A stretch of 64,000 nucleotides of DNA from Annona cherimola (lineage: Eukaryota; Streptophyta; Magnoliopsida; Magnoliales; Annonaceae), in NCBI GenBank assembly GCA_030490835.1, contig CM059972.1, positions 32,281,452-32,345,451 on the forward strand. The letters run 5' to 3'. The first letter of the stretch is position 1; every line of letters starts with the position of its first letter. The position numbers and the translations under genes are program-made. Positions 1-11,371 of this stretch are shown piece by piece. The notes under the pieces are model-generated. The model searched no databases. It saw nothing but the letters and a program-made list of their open reading frames with translations, and was not told the origin of the DNA.

Positions 1-1260
1 CTTCAGCAAACATGTTCCAAATGCCATTCGTGTAACACATGGGCATGACATGGTACCACATTTACCTCCATACTATTCTTATTTCCCTCAAAGGACCTAC
101 CATCACTTCCCAAGAGAGGTAATGAATTGCTAGAATTACAATTACATTTGTGATATTTTATTCCTCGCAAATGAAATCAGCAAAGTCACTGGATCCATCT
201 TCTGGATTGATATTGTGAGGTTCATTTACTTTGATGAAATACATACTGTTCTTCTTAATCAAGTTTCATTTCATCTGGTGTGACTTGATCCACTGTTCTT
301 TCTTATTTTCTTGGAATGTTTATCAATTTCATGCATGTTTCTTAGCCACCTATCTAATGACATCTCATAATTCTTTCTGTGCTGGGTTGTTGTTCATGCT
401 TTAATGGCATCTCCTTTATTTTGTTTTACTGGTTTTAGCCTTATGATCCCAATTCCCAAGGCTATCACTTCTTTGGAGTGGCATCAGGATTGAATAGCTA
501 TTTTTCACTGCCAGTTTACTCAACAATGATTTACATATTTGGCCATCTTTCTGATAGTCGTTTTTAGCGATGCTCCTAAGGAACCTAGACCCTTCTTGAG
601 GGCTCTTTCTCAAAGGTGGCATCAGTGCTTGCAGAAAATCTAAACCTGTCACAGATGCAAGTTCATCACCACTTCAGCTTTTTGGCCCTTCTCCTCCCTC
701 TTCTACTTCTTTTTGTTGGTTGTGACCTCCGTTTGGAGAGTTCAGCAACAGCATCTGGAAATGGAGATGATGGCTGGGAAAACTACTTAAATGCACATAT
801 CATACACCAGTTGTGCATCTCAGATCTGATCAAAGTATCAAACAGTTAGTATCTCACTGGTCACCACTCACCCCCCAACAATTGCAGGTGTGGCTTTACA
901 GTCTTGGAGTGGGAAGTCTGGTGTACAAAGTTGAGAAGCTCTGCGATGATTCTGGTGAAGACCCATCTTGCAGCAGGCATGCTTCTCTCTTTCCTTAGTT
1001 CTTTAGAAATACTGTCCTTTGTTTTCTAACGTTTTGTGTTTTACAGGTCTGTGTCTGGGAACAGCATCTCAGACCATCTGCAGTACTTTGGTGTTGAACT
1101 GTGTGCTGAGACATGGGCCTCATGCAGAATTGTGATGGACAGAAATGTCATAGGAGAAAGCATAGATGTCAATGGCAGCTTTATCTTGTCGCGGGATCCT
1201 TCATCTTCTGTATTAAAACTATCGACAGAGCAGACACACGTCATTTACAGTTCTGTTTAA
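1..1260 (+). CDS. Class 3 lipase, secreted type, 3' end of gene (partial)
   Basis: These are the last 139 residues of an alpha/beta-hydrolase of the lipase class 3 family (triacylglycerol or other acyl-ester hydrolase); the gene starts left of the window. The coding exons are 2-118, 888-976 and 1047-1260, with TAA at 1258-1260. Exon 2-118 reads into HGHDMVPHLPP, where the Asp at 47-49 matches the catalytic Asp of fungal class 3 lipases (RDIVPHLPP). The second exon starts VWLYSLGVGSLVY and has CDDSGEDPSCSR with paired Cys. The third has SDHLQYFGVE, whose His (1075-1077) matches the catalytic His. The nucleophile Ser (GxSxG) would lie outside the window. All joins keep frame: phase 0 at 118/888, and an Arg codon is split at 976/1047. 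The second intron has a GC donor. Closest relatives from memory are the Arabidopsis lipases near At5g18630 and At5g18640. Family assignment is firm; substrate and location are inferred. Confidence 0.88.
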
Positions 1261-1640
1261 GCAGATTTCTATTGATGCTAGGAGCATGTTTCATCCGAGC
1301 ATTTGCTTTAGTGATCGGGCTCATCTGAAGTGTATCTAAAACGAAAATGGATGAAATCTCTGTACAGTCGAAAGCTTGCATTGTTGCCTTCATGTGAATA
1401 CGAGTGGAACTGGGAGAGGCATTGTACAAGTACAACGCAATCGACTTTGCATGTATGATTTCTCACAATCACGGCGTTCACGAAAGTCTTGTATGTAATG
1501 GATTTGGATGGGTTGCTGGATCTCGAACAAGGGGAGTGATTCCCTACATTTGCATTGAACAATTTGTTCAATGCCTCTTTCTTCCTTCCCCACCACACGC
1601 CGCTGCCGCCCCCCCCCCCCCCCCCCCCCCCGCATATGGT
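1261..1640 (+). other. Lipase 3' untranslated region and poly-C tract
   Basis: This is the non-coding sequence after the lipase stop. It has no further conserved frame. It ends in an uninterrupted run of 23 C at 1609-1631 next to a CCGCC-rich stretch. I see no clear AATAAA signal, so the cleavage site is not placed. The short ORFs here on both strands are composition artefacts. Confidence 0.5.
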
Positions 1641-2156
1641 TTTTTTAGTATCTAAAGTCTTATAATATCAACCAAAAACATTTTGAATTCCTTTCACATA
1701 TTTTCTTTTTAAAAAGTTTTAACACTTTAATATTCGCTCTCGAATGATGTTAAATATTTATGATATATGATTTTCAATCAAAGTGATTTTTGATATCATA
1801 AGCATGTAAACTCTTTTTTTTTTTTTTTTTAATATAGCACAAGCATATAAATTCTGAAGACATCCAAAAGGAACTTATAACAGGCATGGTACGCACCAAA
1901 GAAGGGAATCACCATTAGCCCCAAAAATGAAAGGGGAAAAAAGATCGTCCTTCCTCCAAGCCAAGGAATAGCATTAAACGAGCAACGTGACTACCCCTAG
2001 TCTATTGTTAGCAGAGAGTAACGATAAAGGAAAGTTATTAAGGGCCTGCTTTGTCGATCAGTGTCAAAGGATATGCTTCGATTCGAATCTTACTGTCAAA
2101 AATTTTGCCCAATAATTAACCCCGGCCAAACACACATCAAAAGTAGATAAATTTCG
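1641..2156. other. Intergenic, no feature seen
   Basis: AT-rich sequence with a poly-T run at about 1813-1830. No coding frame or clear repeat is visible. Confidence 0.5.
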
Positions 2157-2563
2157 AATGATGAGTGATTCTATTAGCCCGGGTTAAGTAAATGACCCAC
2201 TTAGCCCATCTCAAAAAACCTATTTACAATAATTTTTTTTTACTTTTTTTTTCATGTACTTGTTTATCTAAGTGTATTTAACATATAGATCAAGTTTTAC
2301 CATTTTTGAATATGTTTATCTATTTTTTTGAGATTTTCAAACATCTATGTGTATATATGCATTTAAAATACCCTTATTTTCAAAAATCTAAAAAAAATAT
2401 ATGCACATTTCCAAAAATGGTAAAACTTGGTCTATATGTTAAATACACTTAGATAAACAAGTGTATGAAGAAAAAAATAAAAAAAAGTTGTTTTAAATAG
2501 GTTTTTTGAGGTGGGCTAAGTGAGCCATTTACTTAGCCCGGGCTAGTAGAATCACTCCTCATT
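2157..2563. mobile_element. Foldback MITE, TTAGCCCGGG family
   Basis: The left end (AATGATGAGTGATTCTATTA, then GCCCGGG) is repeated as its reverse complement at the right end (AATGAGGAGTGATTCTACTA). The complementarity runs through GTAAATGRCYCACTTAGCCC and on through the AT-rich arms to a centre near 2360, so almost the whole 407 bp can form one hairpin. There is no coding capacity. Related foldbacks are at 14503-14847 and 53137-53502. A target duplication is not clear, so the superfamily is not assigned. Confidence 0.8.
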
Positions 2564-2642
2564 TTGAAAATGAGGCCAAACAGATCCTAAAAAACAACAT
2601 TGTGGTCCCCACTTTCAAGGATGCTGATACCGTGTGTACTTA

Positions 2643-2900
2643 GTTTTAATGCACTCGGGTGCTCTAACCCATTTAAAATTTTTTTTATACAACTGTAATC
2701 TAAATGTATTTAAATTACTTAAAATGTTACTGATTTTCGAAAATTAAAAAGAAATATTTAAAATATTTCGAAAATGGTAAAAATTGATACACATATTAAA
2801 TACACTTATATTAACAATTGTATAAAAAAATTCAAAAAAATTAAAAAATGCGTTAACCGCACTCGGTGAATTGAGGCTAAGTGCACCTTGCATTTAGCCT
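2643..2900. mobile_element. Foldback MITE, GTGCACYCGGGTGC family
   Basis: The ends carry GCACTCGGGTGC and its degenerate inverse. The arms contain the shared block TAAATACACTTATATTAACA and ATGGTAAAAATTGATACAC, which recur in the elements at 5270-10100, 19085-19270 and 33532-33917. The sequence is imperfectly palindromic and non-coding. Confidence 0.65.
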
Positions 2901-2931
2901 AAACTGCACTTTCAAAAGAGCTGACATGGTT

Positions 2932-3203
2932 GGTGTATTTGAGAAATGATAAAACTTTTACATAAAAAGTTGTTATCGTGAAAGTTTTTAAAATGAGGAA
3001 AAGTAATATGATGTGATAAGAATAATGATGCAGAAGAAAGAAAATAAAGTTAAAATAGATAGGTTAGTTGTATGATAATTGTATAGAAATAATTAAAAAA
3101 ATAGGGTAGTTATATAGAAGTGAAGAAACAATTAAAAAATAAGATAATTATGGAAATCGAAAAGTTTTAATTTTAAAAGTTTTATACTTATCTAAACATG
3201 CCC
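2932..3203. mobile_element. Tourist-like MITE (degenerate)
   Basis: The ends resemble GGYATGTTT and its inverse. Inside are the family hallmarks read on the minus strand: TATCACATCATATTACTT, a TATTTTAACTTTATTTTC block and ATAATTATCTTATTTTTTAA. It is the same family as the cleaner copies at 45949, 52173 and 57415. The target duplication is not clean in this copy. Confidence 0.6.
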
Positions 3204-3744
3204 ATAGTAATCTGGCCATTCTCAAATAGGCGATTTCGGAAAGGAAGAACCAGGTGGAAGTGCAAGAATGAGCAAAGATAAATAAATATATATTACATGG
3301 TTTAGATGTAAAAACTTTAAAAAAATGCAAAAGCAAGCATTTATACAAACCATCCACTCAAGAACACTAATCCATTTATTTCAAATGCTTAAAATCTTAG
3401 CGTTTTACATTTACTCTTAAATTATTCATCTGTTCGTTAGAAAAACTTCAGCATGCATAGTTGCATACATGCCGAAAATAACTGGATTGAATTTGGAACA
3501 AAGTGATTCTAATTGACGCTACTGAAAGGAAATTTCAATACCATGATCTTTTACTTTAACACCACTTGCAATAATTAGAAAAGCCTCAAAATAATTTTGG
3601 TGTGTAGAATTTGGACCGTCCAGCTTTCCATTTCAACACAATTCAAGGCACGTCGTCTACATAATTCGAAGTCGTAAGGAAACAATCAGTCTGCTCCGGT
3701 AGCTAAGATGCACGTAAAGATGTGTTTTTTCTTAATATATATAG
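3204..3744. other. Intergenic with a segment duplicated at 11.2 kb
   Basis: No gene is seen. From about 3659 the sequence (TAAGGAAACAATCAGT, then GTAGCTAAGATGCAC) matches 11205-11275. The duplicate continues at 4107-4205 (ATCGTCACAAAATCAA, then AACTTCCCACAT) against 11277-11350. The two halves are separated here by the element at 3745-4105. Confidence 0.6.
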
Positions 3745-4105
3745 AGAGAGAGCGTTGTTCCGGTGCATAACTGCACTGGAACAACATTACATTTGCCCAA
3801 AAAGGGCCTCACATATATTAGAATACAATGAAACTTTATACAATCATTTATTCATATATAAATTTTATAGCAAATAGTTTACATATTGAAAAAATATTTT
3901 AAAATTGTTATTTATATCGAACTTTTTTATTACGTTGAATTTGTACCATTTTCATATGGGTCCATAGACATATCCGATTGTGATGAAAATTTGTATGGTA
4001 ATAGAATACATGATTCTAAATACAATGAGTGGAGTAGATTATAATTTTATGATCATGTGAAGCCCATTTTGGCATAACTGCAGTGTGCTCCACCTGAATA
4101 TTTCT
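3745..4105. mobile_element. Non-autonomous repeat element, GCATAACTGCA ends
   Basis: The left end reads GCATAACTGCACTGG and the right end has the near-inverse GGCATAACTGCAGTGTGC. It interrupts a segment that is contiguous at 11.2 kb, which supports insertion. Internal blocks (CACATATATTA, GATGAAAATT, ATTCTAAATACAATGAGTGG) recur in two adjacent copies at 53754-54500. It is non-coding and its superfamily is unknown. Confidence 0.6.
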
Positions 4106-4168
4106 TGTATATAGATCGTCACAAAATCAACCTGAATATTTCTTATATATAGATCGTCACAAAATCAA
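4093..4168. repeat. Tandem duplication of a 38-bp unit
   Basis: The unit beginning CCTGAATATTTCTT and ending CACAAAATCAA occurs twice head to tail (4093-4130 and 4131-4168) with one difference. It sits at the right end of the inserted element, so it arose at or after the insertion. Confidence 0.85.
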
Positions 4169-4317
4169 CTTATGTTGGTTAAAAAAGCGAAACTTCCCAC
4201 ATCGCTCACCTTGTGGGCTTAGGGTAGGTGGGTTGGGTTTTGGCTGCAATAGTGGTCCGCCCAGTTTCGGGGTCCAACAAGCCCTTTTATCAAGCCTCCA
4301 CCAGACCACCACCTTTC

Positions 4318-5090
4318 TAAAAAAAAAAACACTATATTTTTATTTTTTGTTGTTTTTTAAAATTTTTATTTTTATTTGTTTTTTAACTTTTATTTTTTTT
4401 TAGTTTTTTAAAAAATTTTAAAAAATTTTATTTTTAGTTTATAATCACCACCGATTGCTAGAACTTGATTTCTTCTTTCTAATTTACCTAAATGAGTTGT
4501 TTTTAAAATTTTTATTTTTAGTTGTTTTTTAAAAATTTAAAAACTTTTATTTTCTATTTTTAGTCTTTAAAAATTTTTAAAATTTTTTTATTTTTAGTTT
4601 TTTAAAAATTTTATTTTTTATTTTTAGTTTATAATCACCACCAATTGCTAGAAACTGATTTCTTCTTTCTAATTTACCTAAATTAGTTGTCTTTTAAAAA
4701 ATTTTATTTTTATTTTTAGTTTTTTAAAAAAATTATTTTAGTTTTTTAAAAATTTTATTTTTTATTTTAAGTTTATAATCTCCATCGTTTGCTAGAAACT
4801 AATTTCTTCTTTCTAATTTATCTAAATTAACTTTTTTAATTTTAAAAACTTTTAATTTTATTTTTATTTTTAGTTGTTTTTTAAAAACTTCTATTTTTAT
4901 TTTTTAAAGAAATTTAAAAACTTCTATTTTTATTTTTTAAAGAAATTTAAAAACTTCTATTTTTATTTTTTAAAGAAATTTAAAATTTTTTTATTTTTTT
5001 AAAATTTTTTTATTTTTAGTTTACAATCACCACCAATTGCTGGAAACTGATTTCTTCTTTCTAATTTACCTAAAAGTAATATAAAAGCTA
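4318..5090. repeat. AT-rich tandem array with four ~65-bp conserved blocks
   Basis: A block reading TTTATAATCACCACC, then TTGCTAGAAACTGATTTC and TTCTTTCTAATTTACC, occurs at about 4435, 4626, 4769 and 5017. The blocks are separated by T/A-only spacers of variable length. In the last spacer a unit of about 32 bp (AAAGAAATTTAAAAACTTC and TATTTTTATTTTTT) is repeated about three times at 4905-4985. A fifth, diverged block stands alone at about 10113-10180, beyond the MITE and LTR insertion. It is non-coding. Confidence 0.75.
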
Positions 5091-5269
5091 ATAATAATGG
5101 CATAAGTTGACATTTTTTTCTAGTTTACTTAAATTACTTCATATTTATAAAAGTTAATAATAATGGCTTCAATGTTAGATACATTGATAATGTTATATAG
5201 TAGCACATAATATTCTAATATTCACATAATTTTAAACCAATTACATTTTGGATCTTGATTGTATGCATC

Positions 5270-5377
5270 GGGTACACTTAGTTTTGGTGCACCTGGGTAC
5301 AAATGCTTAATTTTTCAAAAAAAATTTGAAAGTTTTTTCACATAATTGTTAATTTAAGTGTATTTCACATGTGTAAC
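5270..5377. mobile_element. Left half of a foldback MITE split by an LTR
   Basis: It begins TGGTGCACCTGGGTAC and runs into TTAATTTAAGTGTATTTCAC, the left arm of the GTGCACCYGGGTGCA family. It stops at the 5-bp target duplication GTAAC (5373-5377) and resumes at 9855. Confidence 0.75.
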
Positions 5378-8300
5378 TGTGACGCCCCAACTCGAGACGT
5401 CACATCCTAAGCCTTACTCCAAGATCTTATCGATTGGAAAATGTGAATTAGGATTGTTGCCCTGATCATGCGGCGGGTTCTTAATTGGATCTCGTCCAAA
5501 ATTTTTCTGTTTCATTCCTTTTATCCATCATCATTTCATTTCTTTGCATTCTACATTATTCATCTTACAAGCGACAATACATTTGTAATCTGATTGCACA
5601 TATCAAGTGTCAATTTCATTCATAACATCTCGACTTGTTCTTCTATGTTAAAGGTCCTCTTGACCTAATTATGACATTTTCATTCCATACATACATACAT
5701 TCATCAGTTCTTAGCATACAAGCACTTAGTATTTAATGCATTTCTTATCTTAGTCATATTATAACTATACGAGGTATTCGTAGCATATTCCATTAGGGCA
5801 TTCGTTCATGCTTCAACATACAAAGGATTACGAACCTTTGAAAATTCCTTTTTCCTTTCCTTACTCAGAACATGCTTTCCGTCACTTGATTTCCCCTGCA
5901 CCTGTCTAAGGTTGAAAAAACAAAACATGAGTCGAAACTCAATAAGCAAACATATTTCATTATCGTTTAAATGCATTTCTCTCCATTCGATAGGAGACAC
6001 TTAGCAAGTGATCAACTACCAATGGAATAGAAACCTTTTCATAAACCATTCATAAACCATACATGAAAATCATTCATGTAACCCACTTTTTTGGGTATTT
6101 TATAAACATTGGATATGCAAATGCATTATTTCCATTCATGACATAATTCTTCATGTGAGGGTACGCTAGCTCGGGGAACATCCTTTCATAACATGATTCT
6201 TTCCATCCATGACGCCGGACTTGTCCAACTTAGCCTCATCAAGGGGGACATCCGGTCCTCTTACTACCTCAACTAGCCTGCTTGATTTCCATTCTATATA
6301 TGACTTTTAGTCACCCCGGCATTATATACCTCTTATACATGGCAACTTGTCATTCTCATATAGAGAATTCTTTGCACCATCCATTTAAACATCGGTTCTA
6401 TGAAACATCGTTTAAATCCATGCCAGCATGCCATTTCCAAATAGAGAGAAATTTATTCAATCATTTCATTGAAAACAGTAATCAATTCATAATAAAGAGA
6501 TACAGGGACGACCACCCTTAAATAACTTTAGAACATTCAAATAAAATAACTTGAAAGACTTTTTTTTTATTTCAGAATAAAATATCATTTTCAAAAGTCC
6601 TGCTTGCTTACCTATGGTGATCCTTTTGCGCCTTCCATCATTTCCTTCCCTTTTCCTAGACAAGTGAACATGATTACCTTATACATTTTTATCATATGTT
6701 GTGCTTGTATGCCTTGTCTTTTTCTTCAATTCACATATACATCTCATATGAGTTTAATACCATATGGTTCATAAAACATTAACTTTAAATCATTTTTTCT
6801 TTGGAATGCATATCCATCTTCACCCTTGTCAATGGTCACATATATATATATGACTTACTCATAAGTCTTTTGACAACCACATAACTATGTAATCTTAGTT
6901 AGTAGTTTATTTTCTTCATTTCATTCATATATCTCAATAACATGGGCATATATATGTCATAGGGTTTTCAACTTGCATTTAATCTCCTCTTTATTATTCA
7001 AAACACTTAGGTAATCCTCACTTGAGACTTCAACAATAAAGTTCAAGCAAGGTTTCTCAACTTCATATTTCTTAAGTCATATGTATATCCTATATGATTT
7101 CTATTAGCTTACATAACCCACTTGTCTTTCAAGTCGGGTGTTCATACATAACAACATAACGTATCCATCACATGATCCATTCATTCCATTTTTAATACTC
7201 TTATGTAAGGTAAACTTTTATACACATTATAATCTTTTATTAGATCATCATATGGAGGTTCATTACCTCTCATTTGTCATTTTTCACATATTTTTCATAT
7301 TTCATACGTCAGTGCTCATTTTAAGCACATATTTGACGTTTTAGGCCTCATATATTAATCTCGAAATTTGAGATTATACCTAATCATCAAAACAGCAACA
7401 TAATCATGTACTTCATTATAATTTCATGCATTTTTGCATTTTAGCAAATCACATAAGTCATTTATCCTCTTAGCCATACATACCCTTTTATGTGCACCCT
7501 TCTTACTACACATATGTGATGTGTTTTCTAATCTTTTTCAGAACAGAAACTTATCCTCTCTTGTGGCTTAATTAAACCACTTAATTAGCACATAATTTAG
7601 GGTATTTTCAGTGGATTAAAATCCATTAATCACATGGTTCAAAACAACAACTTTGTTACTGTTCTTTCCTACTTTCATCGTCCTCATGGACATATGTTCC
7701 AAAACAGATTTTTACCTCCTTAATTTCAGCCCTTAATCATACTTTTCTTATCCTAAATTTAGGATAATTTCACATATTCAAAGTCCATAAATTATTTGCT
7801 CCAAAACAGCAACTTTCCAAGCACATCTTGGCCACCCTTGGACATCCATACCATATGGTCCAAAAAATCTGATTTTTACATTTTCTCTTATCCTCATGTT
7901 GGACGTCCCTTCTACCTTAGATGTAGGGTATTTTACCCTTTAAATCAGCCACACGTTAGTTGGTTTAATTCATGCCCCATATTCATCTCAAAAGAGTGAA
8001 GTTTTCATTATATAGTTAACCTTAGGTTTAGCCCTTCCTAAGGTTCTTAAATCTTACCCAAATCAACATATATAAATCATAGATTCATTCATCATAATCC
8101 AAACATAGAATATTCTTAAAACAACAACATATTTGGGGATTTTTCAAAAATTCCAGCTAAGTATTCTTTGGGTAATTAACGCTAACATCATGTATACCTC
8201 TCTTGAACCCTTGAATTGAATCCTTTCATTCATGTAGCATTTAGGACCTTAATTAAGGGCTTCATAACTCATCATTTAGGGTTCATTATGGATCAAATTT

Positions 8301-9854
8301 ATGACCCATGAATGAAGCTAGAAAACTTAGAATTCATCAAACAAAAACTTGGAACATCCACTTACTTGAAGTCATAGATTTGCCTCCTCTTTGCTCAAGT
8401 CGGTTTCTTCCTTTCTTCCCTTCCTTCTTCTCCTCTTTCCTTTTTCTTTTCTTCTCTTTTTCTTCTCACTTTTCCCCTTGCTTGGATGTTCAACCTACTG
8501 CCCTTGTTGTTTTCTCTCTTTTTTCTTTATTTTCTCTCTCTAACCATGCCAAAAAATGTCCCAAGGGCTGCCCACTTTGCCCCCTTATATAGGGCTGTTA
8601 AATGGCTGTAATTTAACCTTTGTTGGTCTCATTTTAACCATGGTTACATGCATTTAAATGCCCATATGTGTTGCTGAAATATGGACCATCAAAGTGTCCC
8701 TACATGTGCCCATAGGTTGTCATATCATCTCTCTTAGCTATGCCACATTATCGCCTCATTTATATTTTTCAAAAAATCACAAGATCACTTAATATTGCTG
8801 CCCAATCACGTCCACATGCAGCTAGATTTTTTTTTTTTTTTTTTTTCCAAAATTTTCTTTTCATAAAATCATCCCAATTCGCCTCATCTTGCCACCTTAG
8901 CCTTGAAGCATTAATTACCACCATAAAAGATCAACTTGCATTAATTAGTTGACCTTATCCTCTTCCAAATGCATCCTACAATGACACACGTCCACATTAT
9001 CCATGCATTTTTACATTTTTTGAAATTAAAAATCCACCCATTTCACCATACGTTGACATGTGTCCACTTGATGTAAATTCATCAACTTTAACATTAATTG
9101 AGTTGACTTTAACCTTGCTCGAATTAATCCTATGATGACACATGTCCATTTGCTTTTTCAAAAGTCAACTTTCCATTTAATTAGTTGACTTTAAATCTTA
9201 CTCAACAGATCTCATGTTGACACTGTCACTTGTCACTTTCGGTTCATTAATGGTATGTCACTTTTCATGAACAAAAGTCAAACGCTTTCGTCCTTTTGTG
9301 ATTAAGCAATTTCTCATAGTAATTAGCTTAATCGAATTCATCCATATGATTCACCATATCGTTTTAACCGTTCATTATAAATTTCATCCTAAAATTACCT
9401 TTCTTACATAAGTTATGACAATTTGAAATTGTCTTTTGGATTTGGATGAAAATAAATAATTATCATTCTAATCTCATCATAATTTTCATAATCCAATCCA
9501 TTCATGAGGTTAAACATATCATCATATGCTTACCTTTCAAATTTCACCTCATTCCGAATAGTAGGCTTTTAAGTTATGAATTTTCTAACATTTATCACCT
9601 TAAATCCATAATTATCAACATAATCTTTATTAGTTAAACTATAATATATGAGGTAATTATCCTCAATATATTCACATTCTCTAATCCTCATTAGGCCTCT
9701 TTAGTCATATTGACCCACCTTGAGCTATGGTGATTACTTTAATCACCTTCCTTAGCCAATAACATTAAAATCAATCAATCAATTGAATCATGCATATATC
9801 ACATATACATGCCTAATTTACATGTAAATGTCCTACTTGGGTCTAGGTATCACA
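5378..9854 (-). mobile_element. Solo LTR, copy 1 of the long LTR family
   Basis: This 4477-bp unit begins TGTGACGCCCC and ends GGTATCACA. It is flanked by identical GTAAC (5373-5377 and 9855-9859), as expected for LTR retrotransposon integration. Its first and last 300 bases do not repeat each other, and no gag, protease, reverse transcriptase or integrase frame is visible, so it is a single LTR. Strand is inferred from a TATATAAGG-type box read on the minus strand (8585-8592), a purine-rich leader after it and a CAAGTAAGT donor-like site at about 8361-8368. The minus-strand 3' end has GGCAACAATCCTAATTCAC and ends GGGGCGTCACA, shared with copies 2-4. The short ORFs inside are not supported. 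Confidence 0.85.
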
Positions 9855-10100
9855 GTAACAATTTACAATTTTTGGATATTTTAAATTTTTTATTTTTAAA
9901 AATAAGTGACGGTTTTAGTAATTTAAAACTACTAAAACTACTGCTGATTTTTTAAAAATTCAAAAAAATATCTAAATTTTTTCGAAAGTAGTAAACATTG
10001 ATATACATATTTAATACATTTAGATTAACGCTCTTATGAAAAAAATTTCAAAAAATAATTTAAAAAATAGGTTAAATGCACCCGGGTGCAACAAATAAAA
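9855..10100. mobile_element. Right half of the foldback MITE split by the LTR
   Basis: It resumes after the second GTAAC copy. It contains the palindromic centre (AGTAATTTAAAACTACTAAA) and the right arm (CATATTTAATACATTTAGAT), and it ends TGCACCCGGGTGCA. Joining 5270-5377 to 9860-10100 would give a MITE of about 350 bp of the same family as 33532-33917. Confidence 0.75.
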
Positions 10101-11204
10101 AAACCCTTACATTTTTTAGCTAATCACCCTTAACGCTAGAAACTGATTTTTTTCTAAATTTCTGTAAAATTAATTTTACATCTACAAAGGTTAATAAATA
10201 ATAATAAAGGTGTTGATCTAATGCGACCTGGTGCATTGACTTTTTAATTTTCGAAATTGAAAATATTGATTATTTTTATATATAGTAAGTCTTTTTTTTC
10301 CGATGTAAAAAGTTATTTTGATTGGAAACTTCTATGCACGTTTGGAGATGGGGCGCATATGCAGTGTACTGAAGAAATGAAATGGTTTTATAATAATATA
10401 AATTATAGTAAACATGATAGATAAAGTAAATTTTCCATCAACCAATATTAAAAATGAAGAGGGTTTTATAGAAAAGTGATCTTATAGAAGTATCCTTGAT
10501 TTTATATAGCAGCACATCATAAAAAATTCAAAAAATATGTTATCTATCATGATTAATTTCATCACCTCAGGTCTAAAACGCCGCGTACCATCAATCCATT
10601 AAAGCATGTATGTTATTCAAAATTTAACACAAATCTGCAAATTCAACCAACCATAAAAAATCACACAATCTGAAATCTTAAAAAATGATGTACAAAAAAT
10701 CGATAATCAAAATATTATGCATTTCTTATTAAAGGATGATTAGGCCAAAAATATATTTTTAGTTTTTATGACATGTTATTTTAAGTATATTTAATTTATA
10801 TATCAATTTAACTATTTTTTCAGATGTGTATGTATTTCTTTTAAAATACCTAATGTTTAAAATTCAATATATATATATATACATACAGAGTCTACCGTAG
10901 GAAATACACAATCTGAAATCTTATAAATTATGTAAAAAAAAAACAGTACTCAAAATATTGTGTATTTATTATTTGGTAAATAATTTAGATATCTAAAGGG
11001 TTAATACTAAATATGACCAAAACTTAAACTCTTGTTTACGAATATAACCTCACATTCAGAAAAAATGGCGCAGATGGCTATGACAGGAAAGTTAGATTCT
11101 GTTAACTTGGGGAAATTTTTTGAGATGACCAAATTGTGCTTAAAACGTTTAATTTGGGAGGGCCAAAACGATTCACATCCCGCCCCATCTGTGAGCCTCC
11201 ATAA
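10101..11204. other. Intergenic, no gene seen
   Basis: AT-rich DNA. It holds the isolated fifth copy of the 4.3-5.1 kb block (about 10113-10180) and a TATA dinucleotide run at about 10868-10885. A 61-residue ORF near 11032 has no recognisable similarity. Confidence 0.5.
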
Positions 11205-11371
11205 TTCCAAGCTGTAAGGAAACAATCAGTTTGGCCCTGTAGCTAAGATGCACATGAAGACTTTTTTTTTACGGTAATATCGTCACAAAATCAAGTTCAC
11301 TTTGAAAAAACAAGAAAGGGCGATTAGCATGTAAAACTTCCCACATCTCTCTCATCGCTCAAATAATTACT
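11205..11371. repeat. Second copy of the segment at 3659-4205
   Basis: It shares AAGGAAACAATCAGT, GTAGCTAAGATGCAC, ATCGTCACAAAATCAA and AACTTCCCACAT, in the same order, with 3659-3740 and 4107-4205. It lacks the element found between them there. It ends at the start of an LTR-like unit. Confidence 0.65.

Noticed and set aside
5378..9854. Complete LTR retrotransposon
   Set aside because: The two ends do not repeat each other and no gag-pol frame is present. It fits one LTR with a target duplication.
11032..11217. 61-codon ORF (plus) and 72-codon ORF (minus)
   Set aside because: They overlap on opposite strands, have no similarity that I recognise, and lie in repeat-flanked intergenic DNA.
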